A stretch of 10,402 bases of DNA from Nitrospira defluvii (lineage in GTDB: Bacteria > Nitrospirota > Nitrospiria > Nitrospirales > Nitrospiraceae). Shown here one piece after another: positions 1 through 6,077 of the stretch. The notes beneath the pieces are model-generated. The model saw only the letters and a list, made by a program, of their open reading frames with translations, did no database searches and was not told where the DNA came from. The first letter of the stretch is position 1, and every line of letters begins with the position of its first letter. The position numbers and the translations under genes were made by a program. The stretch lies in assembly GCA_016199015.1 (NCBI GenBank), contig JACQHN010000288.1, forward strand, positions 1-10,402. The letters run 5' to 3'.

Positions 1-785
1 GCCTCGGCAATTTCGGCGGCCGGGTCACCCACCTTGATTTTCTCCGCCAGCCACGTCGGTTCATTTTTCTTGGTGTCACGCAGATATTCGTAGACGGCAT
101 GCAGACCGGGGCCGGAGACGATGCGTTCGTAGCTGACATGGAGATAGCTACCTCGCAAGTGTCGAAGCAGTTCGATCTCGCTGTCACTGTTCGGCGCAAA
201 ATCTGTATGTCCGCCTTCCGATGGCATGGGGCGATAGCGGGTTCCGTCCCAGCAGAGAATGCATTCGCCGAGTCCGGTTCCCGCCGCGATCAGGGCCAAG
301 GCCTGTTTCTTCTTGGGTGGAGCGCCGGCGTTCAGCACGACCACTTCATCGGGACGCAAAAGGAGGAGGCCGTAGGCGGTGGCTTCCAGATCGTTGAGCA
401 GCTGCACGTGGGCAATGTCGAACCGCTGTGCGAGCGCACTTCCATCGACGACCCAGGGGAGATTGGTCGTGCGGCAGCGGTTATCGATGACTGGTCCGGA
501 CACGCCGAAGCAGGCCGCCGTTAATGTGATGGGCTCTGGCGGCGGCTCCGGTGTGTCCGTGCTCTCAGCTTCACTCTTGTCCTCGTCGTCAGCCTCATCG
601 ATCAGCTCGTTTTCAGGGGAAGTCTTGGGTGGCAGGGTGCTGAGGAACTCTTCCACAATTTCTTCCAGTGCTTGATAGTCCGCGCTGTGAAAACTGTCGG
701 CATGCACCGGTTCGATCCGATCGGTGGTCCATTCGTAGAGCGCCAGATTGGTTTTCGTTCCTCCGATATCGCCCGCCAGAATCAT
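1..785 (-). CDS. glk: Glucokinase, 3' end outside window
   Basis: ATP-dependent phosphorylation of glucose to glucose-6-phosphate in the cytoplasm. The visible 261 residues match the E. coli-type Glk family: an N-terminal phosphate-binding loop GDIGGTKTNLA (5-15), the TNLPW segment (107-111), LNDLEA with the expected catalytic Asp at 132, AAGTGLG (167-173), EGGHTDFAPNS (190-200) and YERIVSGPGL (219-228). The C-terminal part (family total usually about 320-340 residues) lies beyond position 1. The ATG at 785 is preceded by a GAGGA ribosome-binding site that overlaps the stop codon of pgl, and only 7 nt separate the genes, so translation is probably coupled. Odd feature: residues 53-85 form an acidic, proline-rich stretch (13 Asp/Glu and 7 Pro in 33) where E. 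coli Glk has only a short loop. Family assignment is secure. Glucose as the true substrate is inferred from the family. Confidence 0.93.
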   Translation of the reverse strand, partial: MILAGDIGGTKTNLALYEWTTDRIEPVHADSFHSADYQALEEIVEEFLSTLPPKTSPENELIDEADDEDKSEAESTDTPEPPPEPITLTAACFGVSGPVIDNRCRTTNLPWVVDGSALAQRFDIAHVQLLNDLEATAYGLLLLRPDEVVVLNAGAPPKKKQALALIAAGTGLGECILCWDGTRYRPMPSEGGHTDFAPNSDSEIELLRHLRGSYLHVSYERIVSGPGLHAVYEYLRDTKKNEPTWLAEKIKVGDPAAEIAE

Positions 786-792
786 GAAGTCC

Positions 793-1566
793 TCATCGCG
801 ATGACAAATCTTGCACGGGTACAGACAACTCGGATGCGGCGGCTCGGTCAAGGTACCACAGCAACCGTCCGCTCTCCGGCCGGACTAATCCAGCGGGATA
901 GAGAACGGGATCCGTTGGCTTCCGCTCAATCACGCGTCGTATGACGTGAGCTTTGTTCAGACCGGTGACGAGGAACAGTATCACACTCGCGTGATTGATC
1001 ACACCTAGGCTGAGGGTCAGTCGTGATCGCGTGCCTTGCGGGGCGAAGCTCGGTACCACCCAACGTGTCTGTTCATTCAGCGAAGCCGTGCCAGGGAACA
1101 GCGACGCGGTGTGGCCATCGTCGCCCATTCCAAGCAGGATGAGGTCCAGCGCCGGCCATTGTCCTGGTGCGGTGGCGGTAAGACGACGGAGAGTGTCCTC
1201 ATACTGCGCAGCCGCAGTTTCGGGTTGGTCTTCTCCTCGCATCCGATGGATCTGCGTTGATGAGATGCGTAACGGGGTGAATAGCACCTCGTTGGCCATG
1301 GCGAAGTTGCTGTCCGGATGCGAGGGCGGGACGCCGCGCTCATCGCCGAACAGGAAGTGCACTTTGCTCCAGTCCAACCGTCGCGCATAGCTCGGGCTCG
1401 CCAGAATTGAATAGAGCGCTCTCGGGGTTGAGCCTCCCGATAAGACCACAAAAAAACGATCGCATCCTGCAATCGCCTGTTCGCCGGACCACAGGAAGAA
1501 GTCCGCGGCTTTTACGGCAAGCTCCTGAGGGTCTGCAAAAATGTGGAGTTCCGGAGCGCGCGACAT
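793..1566 (-). CDS. pgl: 6-phosphogluconolactonase
   Basis: Hydrolyses 6-phosphoglucono-1,5-lactone to 6-phosphogluconate, the second step of the oxidative pentose phosphate pathway, in the cytosol. The 257-residue product has the usual length of the DevB/NagB-like lactonase family and its motifs: VLSGGSTPRALY (41-52), FGDERGVPPSHPDSN (73-87) and LGMGDDGHTASLFPG (145-159). An open frame continues upstream to 1800 but overlaps pgi antiparallel to nothing useful and lacks family similarity; the ATG at 1566 starts the protein just before the conserved domain (MSRAPELHIF). It follows the pgi stop with one intervening base (TGA-T-ATG). No Shine-Dalgarno is visible upstream, so translation probably depends on ribosomes finishing pgi. 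The position between pgi and glk fits a glucose-6-phosphate processing operon; glucose-6-phosphate dehydrogenase is not in the window. Confidence 0.93.
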   Translation of the reverse strand: MSRAPELHIFADPQELAVKAADFFLWSGEQAIAGCDRFFVVLSGGSTPRALYSILASPSYARRLDWSKVHFLFGDERGVPPSHPDSNFAMANEVLFTPLRISSTQIHRMRGEDQPETAAAQYEDTLRRLTATAPGQWPALDLILLGMGDDGHTASLFPGTASLNEQTRWVVPSFAPQGTRSRLTLSLGVINHASVILFLVTGLNKAHVIRRVIERKPTDPVLYPAGLVRPESGRLLWYLDRAAASELSVPVQDLSSR

Positions 1567-1567
1567 A

Positions 1568-3271
1568 TCAACGGTGGGCGCGATGTTTGAGTGCGGCCCG
1601 TTTCTTCGCGGCCGGCTTGCGGCTGCCGGTCTTGGTTGGGGTGAGCAGGGTGACGAGGCTGCGAATCGTACCCACGGGATTTCGTCCCAGCGCAATGTGG
1701 GAAGCCGGGCGTTGGTGCGTGTGCAGAGATTGAAGGTCGCCGATGGCTTGTGCCTGGGCCAACGTGCCGAACGTATAGAATTTCCCCGGGACCGGCACAT
1801 CGGGCTTCATCGTATCGACCAATTCGAGGAACAGACCGCTGTTTGGGCCCCCCTTGTGTAGCTGCCCGGTGGAATGTAAATAGCGGGGACCATAGCCTGC
1901 CGTGGTGGCCAGGTGATGCCGCAACATGACCGCCTTTCGCAGGGCCCGCAGGGCGGCTTCCATTTGAGGTGACGGAGTGGTGTACGCCAGAATAGACAGG
2001 TAGCGATTCGGCGCTGCCTGTTCGAGCAATTGGGTCAGGGCCTGCTTGGGTGATTCCGCGGAGAGCGGGGGCAAGGCTCCCTGTGTTTCCACTTCTTTCA
2101 GAACCCGACCGGTATTGTCCTTGCTCTCCTGCACGTTGGGTTGATCGAAGGGATGGATACCGAGCGTGTGTCCCGCAATGGCGGTCGCGAACTCCCAGCG
2201 GAAGAACTCGCCTCCGAGATCGTAACGATCCGCCAAGTCCAGGCGAAGTACAGGATGCCCGGCACGTTGCAGGGCGGTTGCGGATCGATCCAGCGAAGTG
2301 TTGCGATCGCCTTTCAGCCGAAGATACACGAAGACTCGATCTGCTCCGTAGGCTTTTGGTGTCGCGAGGGGCTCACCCGCAATGGGGACGAGGCCTGTCC
2401 CTTCCTTACCGGTACTCTCAGCGAGTAGTTGTTCCACCCAGAGTCCGAACGAGTTAATTGCCGGCGACGTGATGAGGGTGAGCTTGTCCCGTCCGGCTCG
2501 AACCATGGTTCCCATCATGGCGCCAAGTGACGCACCGGGATTTTGCTTCACCGGCGATGGCTTTCGGCAGGCTTCCCGCATAGTGAGGGCTCTCGCGAGG
2601 AGTTTGCCCACGTCCAGTCCAAGCAGGGCGGCGGGAACCAAGCCAAAATACGACAGGACGGAGTATCGTCCACCGATGTCCGGAGGATTAGTAAAGGTGC
2701 GCCAAAAGCCGCGCTCGCGCGCGAGCTGTTCGAGTCCAGTGCCTGGATCGGTGATGGCCACAAACTGAGCGCCGCCTCGATTCCCCTTGGTGCGCTGTAT
2801 GAGCTCCCAAAAGTGGGCGAAGAGCGACATGACTTCGATGGTTCCTCCGGATTTGCTCGCGACGAGGAACAGTGTCCGCGCTGGTTGAATCGCCGTGGTG
2901 ACATGGCGCACCCAGCCAGGCACGGTTGAATCCAACACCCAGAGCCGAGGAGAGCCCTTCGAGGAGCCAAAGGTGCAGCGAAGGACTTCAGGTCCCAAGC
3001 TGCTTCCTCCCATTCCCAGGAGAACGACGTCACTCGTGGAGGCCTCGCGGGATGCCTGGGCGAAAGAGCGTAGGTCGGCTAGCCCGTCTTGCATGTGGTC
3101 GAGAACGGTCAGCCATCCAAGACGGTTTTCGATCTCGGTCGGATCAGGCTTCCAAAGGGTATGGTCCCTTGTCCACATACGTTCGATGGCGTGGCTGTTT
3201 GCCAGGTCGTCGAGCGTCTGGCGGATGCTGTCGTTGTCCAGAACCTGAGAAGCATTGGGGCGGGTTGGCAT
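1568..3271 (-). CDS. pgi: Glucose-6-phosphate isomerase
   Basis: Interconverts glucose-6-phosphate and fructose-6-phosphate. The 567-residue protein has two SIS-type sugar isomerase segments: LGMGGSSLGPEV (85-96), SKSGGTIE (139-146), the PGI signature region DIGGRYSVLS (198-207), then FDQPNVQESK (375-384) with the family active-site Lys at 384, and HKGGPNSGLFLEL (472-484). The start (WTRDHTLW near 33-40, LGWL at 51-54) and the HKGGPNSG block resemble, from memory, the PGI half of bifunctional transaldolase-PGI proteins, although no transaldolase domain is fused here and none is encoded upstream. The ATG at 3271 has a purine-rich GGAAGAGAG upstream. The last 23 residues (545-567) are unusually basic, with 9 Lys/Arg and PAAKKRA-like spacing. 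First gene of the pgi-pgl-glk set, with a candidate promoter about 65-90 nt upstream. Function is secure; the relation to the fused family is inference. Confidence 0.94.
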   Translation of the reverse strand: MPTRPNASQVLDNDSIRQTLDDLANSHAIERMWTRDHTLWKPDPTEIENRLGWLTVLDHMQDGLADLRSFAQASREASTSDVVLLGMGGSSLGPEVLRCTFGSSKGSPRLWVLDSTVPGWVRHVTTAIQPARTLFLVASKSGGTIEVMSLFAHFWELIQRTKGNRGGAQFVAITDPGTGLEQLARERGFWRTFTNPPDIGGRYSVLSYFGLVPAALLGLDVGKLLARALTMREACRKPSPVKQNPGASLGAMMGTMVRAGRDKLTLITSPAINSFGLWVEQLLAESTGKEGTGLVPIAGEPLATPKAYGADRVFVYLRLKGDRNTSLDRSATALQRAGHPVLRLDLADRYDLGGEFFRWEFATAIAGHTLGIHPFDQPNVQESKDNTGRVLKEVETQGALPPLSAESPKQALTQLLEQAAPNRYLSILAYTTPSPQMEAALRALRKAVMLRHHLATTAGYGPRYLHSTGQLHKGGPNSGLFLELVDTMKPDVPVPGKFYTFGTLAQAQAIGDLQSLHTHQRPASHIALGRNPVGTIRSLVTLLTPTKTGSRKPAAKKRAALKHRAHR

Positions 3272-3321
3272 AGCACGCTCTCTTCCATTGGTGGAGGAAC
3301 GAATCGATGCAACTGGTCCGG

Positions 3322-3339
3322 TTCGTATCTTTCGTATCT
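3322..3339. repeat. Tandem 9-bp repeat upstream of pgi
   Basis: Two perfect adjacent copies of TTCGTATCT (3322-3330 and 3331-3339); on the pgi strand they read AGATACGAA twice. The pair overlaps the candidate -10 element and predicted start point of the pgi promoter, a position where a repressor could act. Two 9-bp copies may also be chance; no known regulator site is recognised. Confidence 0.35.
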
Positions 3340-3364
3340 TAGGTTCGCGAATTCAAAAAGGCAA
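3336..3364 (-). promoter_or_regulatory. Candidate sigma-70 promoter of pgi-pgl-glk
   Basis: On the minus strand TTGCCT (3364-3359) and TAAGAT (3341-3336) are separated by 17 bp; each matches four of six consensus positions. Transcription would begin near 3328, giving a leader of about 57 nt before the pgi ATG. The spacer 3272-3465 shows no clear T-tailed terminator for the upstream lipoprotein gene, so read-through into pgi is also possible. The promoter is a pattern match only. Confidence 0.35.
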
Positions 3365-3465
3365 ACAGGGAGATAGTTGAACGCTGTGTCGGTGGTAGAT
3401 GAAGGATGGTGTCTATCGGGCGTATGCGCCGGAGGGTTGCAGGATGGCAGGCAGGGTTGGTGTTT

Positions 3466-4617
3466 TCAGGTTTCCTCTTCCTGATCGCCTAAATCGGCCA
3501 ATACCAGAGAGACGGAGTTGTGCGATTCCAACGCGCCGACGATCGTGACCGGCGTTCCCACTGCCACCTGATCAAACAGCTTGGCAATCTGCGGGTTATC
3601 CAGGAGGATGCTACCGAACGGTTGGTCCGTAATGCCCTGCGCAATGCCATGGAGCTGGATGAGGCCAGGCATGGGCTGACTCTTTGGAATCAACCCTGCC
3701 TTTTGCGCTTCTTCAAAGCGTCGTCGGTCGTCGGCATTGGGGTAATCGAGAATAAGGGCGCGGAAATAAGGAGTTTGTCCCGATCCGCGCTTGCGGTGAA
3801 TGCGATATTCGCCTTCGGGAGTGGCGCCATCTCCATAGTGTTGTTTGGCTCGAATTCCTCTGGAGCCCAGTCGGATCGGATAGGTCAGAACTTTTCGACC
3901 ATTTTTGTAAAGTGAGAGAACTCGGTCGGCCTTGCTGATCACGATCGACTGTGCCCGGTGGGTCCGGGACCATTCGATGGCTCGTTGGGCAGACTCTCTC
4001 CAGGCCGCAATGAGGTCATCATCGGCATAGCGGCCCAATTCATTGGTGAGCAAGGCGGTCTGGGTGAGAAGGATTTTCCCGGCACGGTCTGAGGCCTGGA
4101 TTGCCTGCTCGAACTGTCCCTGCTCCAGAAACAGGCGGGCTTGTTTCACGAGCACTTCCGTTTCGACGGGATGTTCGCCGAGTACCACGCGGCTGCCGAT
4201 GTCCCCCACGCGGGTGTTGAGCAGTCGCACCCGTTGCTCGACCTTGGCCAGCTTCGTCTCCGCTGTGGCGCGTTGTGCCTGGAGGCGTGTGTTGACGTCG
4301 GCAACGAGCTGCGTCCCTTCGGCCTGAAGGGATTCCAGATCGGTCTCCAGCTCATTTTCTTCCCAGGGCCAGCGAACGATATTTTCCTCAGATTGGACGC
4401 GAGCCCTTAAGGCGATCCATTGACGGTTGAATTTCGAGTACGCCTCTGGAGTTATGTTCGAGGCTCGTAGCGTCACCAGATCACGATCGAGGCTCTCGAT
4501 GGCTTCGACCAGCTCATCGGGAACCGTTTCGACGCATCCGCCCAGACTCGTCGACAAGAGCCCGACGAGCGCTAGCCTTGCGAGCGCGCGACACATGTGA
4601 TCCAGGCGTCTTATCAT
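3466..4617 (-). CDS. Lipoprotein with degenerate YkuD (L,D-transpeptidase-like) domain
   Basis: A 383-residue predicted lipoprotein: a basic N-terminus, a hydrophobic stretch and lipobox LGGC with Cys at 28; no Asp at +2, which suggests outer-membrane sorting. Residues about 35-215 are charged and helical in character, with a TPR-like piece (LVKQARLFLEQGQFEQAIQAS, 156-176, in two parts). Residues about 222-361 form a YkuD domain: IVISKADRVLSLYKNG, GDGATPEGEYRI (262-273), LDYPNADD (290-297), LIQLHG with His323, and GTPVTIVG (354-361). Active enzymes have a nucleophilic Cys in a GC motif after the His; here the matching segment reads FGSILLDN, with Ser336 (codon AGC at 3612-3610). Enzymes of this fold crosslink peptidoglycan or attach lipoproteins to it; this copy may be inactive or altered. 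The start could instead be Met8 (4596): a TAGAAT -10-like hexamer lies only 7 bp upstream of the 4617 ATG. Domain call firm, activity unknown. Confidence 0.82.
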   Translation of the reverse strand: MIRRLDHMCRALARLALVGLLSTSLGGCVETVPDELVEAIESLDRDLVTLRASNITPEAYSKFNRQWIALRARVQSEENIVRWPWEENELETDLESLQAEGTQLVADVNTRLQAQRATAETKLAKVEQRVRLLNTRVGDIGSRVVLGEHPVETEVLVKQARLFLEQGQFEQAIQASDRAGKILLTQTALLTNELGRYADDDLIAAWRESAQRAIEWSRTHRAQSIVISKADRVLSLYKNGRKVLTYPIRLGSRGIRAKQHYGDGATPEGEYRIHRKRGSGQTPYFRALILDYPNADDRRRFEEAQKAGLIPKSQPMPGLIQLHGIAQGITDQPFGSILLDNPQIAKLFDQVAVGTPVTIVGALESHNSVSLVLADLGDQEEET

Positions 4618-4899
4618 GGTCTCATTCTATCTTGCAGCGCGGCATTTCAGCGAGTTCTTCTCGTCTTTTGTAACCAGCGTCTTTGTGATGACATGCTGCC
4701 TCTCATCACGGAGCGTCGAGTTCCGATCCTGCCTGCATTTCCAGGAAGGTTTCGCACGGAGCAGGATCTTGGCCCGGGAAGCCATGTACTGCTAAGGCAA
4801 TGTAGGTGCCAGTCGTGCGAATTGTATGTTGTGCTAATATTTTCTTTCGAGAACAATCGTTTAGATTGAAATGGCGGATGGCATCGGTAGTGTCCTTCT

Positions 4900-4932
4900 G
4901 TGGCATGTTTGCCACGAACGGGCAAGAGTGCC
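4900..4932 (+). other. Pair of adjacent short hairpins
   Basis: GTGGCA-tgtt-TGCCAC (4900-4915) is a perfect 6-bp stem with a 4-nt loop; GGCA-agag-TGCC (4921-4932) follows five bases later. The arms share GGCA/TGCC, so TGCC at 4910-4913 could instead pair with GGCA at 4921-4924, giving mutually exclusive folds. No T-run follows, so it is not a standard terminator. It would be transcribed only if a start site such as the TGCTAATAT element is used. Confidence 0.3.
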
Positions 4933-5044
4933 TCAAAAGTTTCCATAGGCAATGTGGTTCGCCCCTACAGACCCGACTGAAATCTTTTCGCGGGTGAGGT
5001 GCTTTGTGCAGGTATTTCTTCGGCTGGGCTTGGACGAAGGTTGA

Positions 5045-5073
5045 TTGACACCCTCCGTTCCCGCCCCTATAAT
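5045..5073 (+). promoter_or_regulatory. Consensus sigma-70 promoter of rpmH operon
   Basis: A perfect TTGACA (5045-5050) and a perfect TATAAT (5068-5073) are separated by the optimal 17 bp. Transcription should start near 5080, leaving a leader of about 38 nt before rpmH. A 12-of-12 consensus match fits the very high expression needed for a ribosomal protein. It may drive the whole downstream cluster, although the long rpmH-rnpA spacer leaves room for attenuation or processing. Confidence 0.88.
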
Positions 5074-5117
5074 GCGGCCTCTTCATTGAAAATTGATCTC
5101 TCGAGAAGGAGTGCGCA

Positions 5118-5255
5118 ATGTCGTTCACTTTTAAGCAGCCCTCGAATCTCAAGCGCAAGCGGGAACATGGATTTCGGAAGCGCATGAGCACCAAGAATGG
5201 GCGAAAAGTTATCGCTCGTCGCAGGGATAAAGGCCGCGCTCGCCTCACCGTCTGA
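5118..5255 (+). CDS. rpmH: 50S ribosomal protein L34
   Basis: A 45-residue, strongly basic protein of the large ribosomal subunit. It contains the L34 signature: [19 protein letters not shown], then [17 protein letters not shown], and it ends ARLTV. The length matches the family (44-47). The ATG at 5118 is preceded by AAGGAG (5106-5111) with a 6-nt spacing, an excellent ribosome-binding site, and the gene lies directly under the consensus promoter. In most bacteria rnpA follows within a few tens of bases; here the gap is 201 nt. Confidence 0.97.
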   Translation: MSFTFKQPSNLKRKREHGFRKRMSTKNGRKVIARRRDKGRARLTV

Positions 5256-5292
5256 TTCTTCCCTGCCGCTACGCAATCTGCATGTAGGTAAA

Positions 5293-5309
5293 CATCCAGG
5301 TCGTGGATG
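5293..5309 (+). other. Small hairpin after rpmH
   Basis: CATCCA (5293-5298) and TGGATG (5304-5309) form a perfect 6-bp stem with a 5-nt loop, 38 nt after the rpmH stop. A GC-rich stretch follows but no T-run, so intrinsic termination is not supported. It may protect or mark the 3' end of an rpmH transcript, or be chance. Confidence 0.3.
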
Positions 5310-5393
5310 GTGGCCCGGGGTGGGTACTGTCATGTTGTCCTGACTGTAGCGGATGATATGGCGCGGCAAGGCCTAGAGTGGCCTAAATCAGGC

Positions 5394-5439
5394 GTCACGC
5401 GAGGCCCTCGATTTTCTGAGGTGGTCGCGCCCTGGTGAC
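5394..5439 (+). promoter_or_regulatory. Nested stem-loop in the rpmH-rnpA spacer
   Basis: Three nested pairings share one axis: GTCAC (5394-5398) with GTGAC (5435-5439), GCGA (5399-5402) with TCGC (5425-5428), and CCTC (5406-5409) with GAGG (5418-5421), around an 8-nt loop. A 3x3 internal loop and a 6-nt bulge separate the helices. The element ends about 12-18 nt before the rnpA start codons, so it would present or shield the ribosome-binding region. Possible roles are translational control of rnpA or RNA processing. Read by eye; no folding energy was computed. Confidence 0.35.
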
Positions 5440-5456
5440 AGGCAGGCGGGTTGTTG

Positions 5457-5825
5457 ATGGCGCAAGGGCAAGTACCGGTGCCGTTCTTTTTGAAGCGTAG
5501 CCGTGATATCCAGCACATCAAAAAGATGGGGCGGCGCGTTTCAACTGGATTGTTCAATCTCCAGGTTTGTCCAGACATGTCCTCGGATGCAATGATGGGG
5601 ATTGTGATTGGGCGGCGGTTCGGCACAGCGGTTCGTCGGAATCGGGCTAAGCGCCTCTTTCGGGAGTTGGGACGTTCAGTCCGCCCAGCATTGGTGCCAG
5701 GGTACGCGTTTCTTGTCTTTCCGAAACGGGAATGTCTGACTCTGCCTTATGCAGAGTTGGAAAACATATGGCGAAGCACATTACAGCGACAGCGGTTGGC
5801 CCGTTTTGGGGAACCCGCGCTATGA
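5457..5825 (+). CDS. rnpA: Ribonuclease P protein component
   Basis: The protein subunit of RNase P, which assists the catalytic RNA in removing 5' leaders from precursor tRNAs. The 122-residue product carries the hallmark basic RNR helix, [12 protein letters not shown] (60-71), preceded by [12 protein letters not shown] (48-59), and an N-terminal LKRSRDI region that matches the family start (KRS.D). Length is normal. Start choice: the frame is closed by a TGA at 5436-5438, and three in-frame start codons follow in tandem (TTG 5451, TTG 5454, ATG 5457). I chose the ATG, which has a GGCAGGCGGG purine tract upstream. The 3' end overlaps yidD by four bases (ATGA). The RNase P RNA itself is not in the window. 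Confidence 0.95.
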   Translation: MAQGQVPVPFFLKRSRDIQHIKKMGRRVSTGLFNLQVCPDMSSDAMMGIVIGRRFGTAVRRNRAKRLFRELGRSVRPALVPGYAFLVFPKRECLTLPYAELENIWRSTLQRQRLARFGEPAL

Positions 5826-6031
5826 GACGGCTGTGTATCGTTCTGTTGATGCTCTACCGAGCCTGCTTGTCGCCGTTGCTCGGGCCTGCATGCCGATTCC
5901 ATCCCACCTGTTCCGTATATGCACAAGACGCCATTGAGCGGCATGGGATGGTCAGGGGTCTCATGATGGCGGGGTGGCGCCTGCTGAAATGTCATCCCTT
6001 CCACTCCGGCGGCTTTGACCCAGTACGGTAA
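5822..6031 (+). CDS. yidD: Membrane protein insertion efficiency factor YidD
   Basis: A 69-residue YidD/DUF37 family protein that aids YidC-dependent insertion at the inner face of the cytoplasmic membrane. The family pattern is complete: an amphipathic N-terminal segment ([16 protein letters not shown]), [11 protein letters not shown] (24-34) with conserved cysteines, AIERHG, and the C-terminal [12 protein letters not shown] (57-68). The ATG at 5822 overlaps the rnpA stop (ATGA), indicating coupled translation. An upstream in-frame start at 5732 would add 30 residues without family similarity and is rejected. It lies 46 nt before yidC, its expected partner. Confidence 0.95.
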   Translation: MRRLCIVLLMLYRACLSPLLGPACRFHPTCSVYAQDAIERHGMVRGLMMAGWRLLKCHPFHSGGFDPVR

Positions 6032-6077
6032 CAGGCGTGGCAACAACTCCTCAGCTCCCATCCAACACGTAGGCCTC

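Larger units (their letters stand above)
4618..5117. other. Divergent intergenic region between lipoprotein gene and rpmH
   Basis: 500 nt without a convincing gene; the open frames crossing it resemble no family I recognise, and the longest (minus strand, 4706-5248) is largely an antisense shadow of rpmH. It contains an AT-richer patch around 4820-4870 with an extended -10-like TGCTAATAT (4832-4840, plus strand) but no good -35, two small hairpins at 4900-4932, and the consensus rpmH promoter at 5045-5073. I looked for tRNA features and DnaA boxes and saw none that hold up. Confidence 0.6.

Noticed and set aside
1567..1800. N-terminal extension of pgl to 1800
   Set aside because: It overlaps the coding end of pgi in another frame, has no family similarity, and the ATG at 1566 gives a normal-length lactonase.
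3169..3177. TTGTCCACA, one mismatch from a DnaA box
   Set aside because: It is single, lies inside pgi coding sequence, and no cluster or AT-rich unwinding region accompanies it, so there is no support for an origin here.
4624..4629. TAGAAT -10-like hexamer (minus strand) immediately before the lipoprotein ATG
   Set aside because: No adequate -35 at proper spacing (CTGAAA at only 15 bp), and it would give an essentially leaderless transcript; kept only as a reason to doubt the exact start codon.
4951..4985. GGTTCG motif resembling a tRNA T-loop
   Set aside because: The flanking bases do not form a T-stem and no anticodon or acceptor arm is present.
5099..5106. Palindrome TCTCGAGA in the rpmH leader
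   Set aside because: An 8-bp palindrome is common by chance and overlaps the Shine-Dalgarno purines; no further support.
4706..5248. 180-residue minus-strand open frame across the divergent spacer
   Set aside because: Its first part is the antisense of rpmH, it crosses the consensus rpmH promoter, and it has no family features.
5335..5362. TTGTCC-16-TATGGC as an rnpA promoter
   Set aside because: The match to consensus is poor, especially the -10 element; too weak to call.
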